Assembly: GCA_033239005.1 (NCBI GenBank)
Contig: BSQZ01000005.1
Span: 4,309,001-4,373,000, forward strand
Direction of reading: 5' to 3'
Length of the DNA: 64,000 bases
Source: Lamellibrachia satsuma
Lineage: Eukaryota; Annelida; Polychaeta; Sabellida; Siboglinidae
In this document: positions 62,650 through 64,000 of the stretch, in pieces
How the letters are laid out: every line of letters starts with the position of its first letter
How positions within the stretch are numbered: position 1 is the first letter of the stretch
Made by a program: the position numbers and the translations under genes
The notes under the pieces: model-generated
The model's database searches: none
Told to the model about the DNA's origin: nothing
Seen by the model: the letters and a program-made list of their open reading frames with translations, nothing else

Positions 62650-63793
62650 CAGGGTTCAATCTATGATCTTGGAAAAGTGGCCTAATGGCCCACCACGTTG
62701 TAAAATGGGGCCATTTTTTGACAACATTGCACCAATTGTGCAGCATGCCAGTGATTGGTTGCAGATCAATTACAGTACAAGTAGGACCCCTCCAAGCAGC
62801 CACCCCTCAAAAAAGGCCACTATATCACAGCCATTTTTGCTGTAAATGATCTGACTGGTGAAAACCATAACATATAAGTAATTAAGAGCGCAAGCAAATT
62901 CATTTATACAGGTTGGGGCAGTTTTTGCTGTACCAAAAAGAATATCAAGAAACAAAAAACATGAAGAAACCAAGAGATTGATATTATAACAATAATATAA
63001 TAAGTTGAGTGCGAAGAAATTGTTAGAATAGTTGTTTTTTGAGAGAAATCCAATTATCGAACAACGAAGACATCACTGCACAAAATTGCTATGGCCTGGC
63101 TTTGGTCTGAATAATGATCTGAATTGCTTACGCAGCGTACTTCCAAAATGTTCTATAACAACGGAGGCTGGTGCAATTCAGAGTTTTATTTTGATCGCTA
63201 ATTGCCCACTAAAACACGATATTTTAACGTATAAACTTCGAACGATGTCATGTGATGCAATGAACGTTTTGTGATTTAAAAATGAGGTCAGAACAGTAAT
63301 ATTTATAAAGGCCCAAATAATGTCAGCAAGGTTTAAGGATTACTGCATATCTGTATGGCTATTTTCCAATGTGATATTTAATACCTCTTGTGGCTGCATA
63401 CGTCGCCCCACACAGTGAAAATTGTTTGTTGAGTTTTTGATTGTTGTTTCATCGTTGTTTCGTCGTATTTTTGACTGGCACCTTTTTGACGTGACTACTT
63501 TCCGGTGACCCCACCTAGCCTCGCGCCTAGCGGATGGAATAACGATGTTTTGTTTGCTGTGGTATCTTGGCTATTCTGCACAAAATTACAAGATAGCTCC
63601 AAAACAGTCAAACAAGTGGAGGGATATTCCCATCAATTAATGTTGAATTACATTTTATTAGGGCCATCAACTAATTTTTTGCATGCCAAATGGCACATTT
63701 ACACACCCTTCAGGCACACTCGTGCAATTTGGTTGCACCAGTTTTTAAAATATTGCGTCTGTGGCACAAAGGCACATCCTAGGTTGAACCCTG
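62650..63793. mobile_element. DNA transposon (hAT-like ends) with 6-bp target duplication
   Basis: The 1,144-bp element begins CAGGGTTCAA and ends TTGAACCCTG, an exact 10-base inverted pair, and is flanked by CTCATT on both sides (62644-62649 and 63794-63799). Just inside, both ends carry 'ggcc'/'ggcaca' motifs. Ends of type CAGGG...CCCTG fit hAT-like elements. The 112-codon frame at 63505-63843 runs across its right end and so is not an element gene; no transposase was recognised. Confidence 0.7.
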
Positions 63794-64000
63794 CTCATTC
63801 TATGCTCATTTCAGAAAGCACCGAAGTTATTAAGTCATCATAGATGTCCATTTTAACCCCGAACTGCACAAATTTATTGTACATACAAACGTTTTAAAAC
63901 ACCCCACCTTGGGAGTTGACATTATAGACTGCAGGATAGTAAATTATTACTTTAGCAGTATATACTTGAAGAGCAAACGTTAGTTGTGGACTTGTGGTCA

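Noticed and set aside
63505..63843. 112-codon plus-strand open frame near the right edge
   Set aside because: It crosses the end of a DNA transposon and has no recognisable composition or motif.

Overview
The window is animal nuclear DNA: AT-rich, with multi-exon genes using GT/AG introns, CpG-decayed repeats and many transposon families (CR1/jockey-type LINEs, a Penelope-like element, tRNA-derived SINEs, pogo-like and other inverted-repeat DNA transposons). The protein families and the repeat mix fit a marine invertebrate (lophotrochozoan, hemichordate or lancelet grade). I cannot name the species.

Layout. (1) 1-7037, + strand: 3' part of a DC-STAMP-domain gene (DCST1/DCST2 family, a sperm-type multipass membrane protein with a C-terminal RING-like zinc finger), three visible exons, 5' end outside the window. 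(2) 7.2-18.2 kb: intergenic, filled by microsatellites, a minisatellite and at least four inverted-repeat DNA transposons. (3) 18288-29825, + strand: a complete ten-exon eIF3m gene (379 codons plus stop, all intron phases consistent), with a DNA transposon in intron 1, another in intron 2, and a SINE, an 88-bp tandem duplication and a LINE 3' end in later introns. (4) 31205-48460, - strand, tail to tail with eIF3m: a large 14-exon gene (about 1,697 codons) for a Q/P-rich protein ending in two CCCH zinc fingers and a RING-H2 finger. The C-terminal third looks like the TTC3/DZIP3 E3 ligase family. The 5' end is uncertain. (5) 49-57.5 kb: repeats, a decayed near-complete CR1/jockey-type LINE and a second LINE fragment. 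(6) 57.5-58.1 kb: a compact head-to-head pair of candidate first exons around a 240-bp presumed bidirectional promoter. (7) 58.5-64 kb: a SINE, a LINE split by a Penelope-like element, and a 1.1-kb DNA transposon with a 6-bp target-site duplication.

The most unusual aspects are: the CCCH-CCCH-RING-H2 architecture of the 31-48 kb gene, with 10-residue 'IHD' peptide repeats and two LC8-like TQT sites; several minisatellites that copy, or lie against, splice acceptors or a stop codon; a foldback-type DNA transposon family present twice; and the nested Penelope insertion with inverted arms. All gene models were built by hand from reading frames, splice motifs and phase matching. No search was run.
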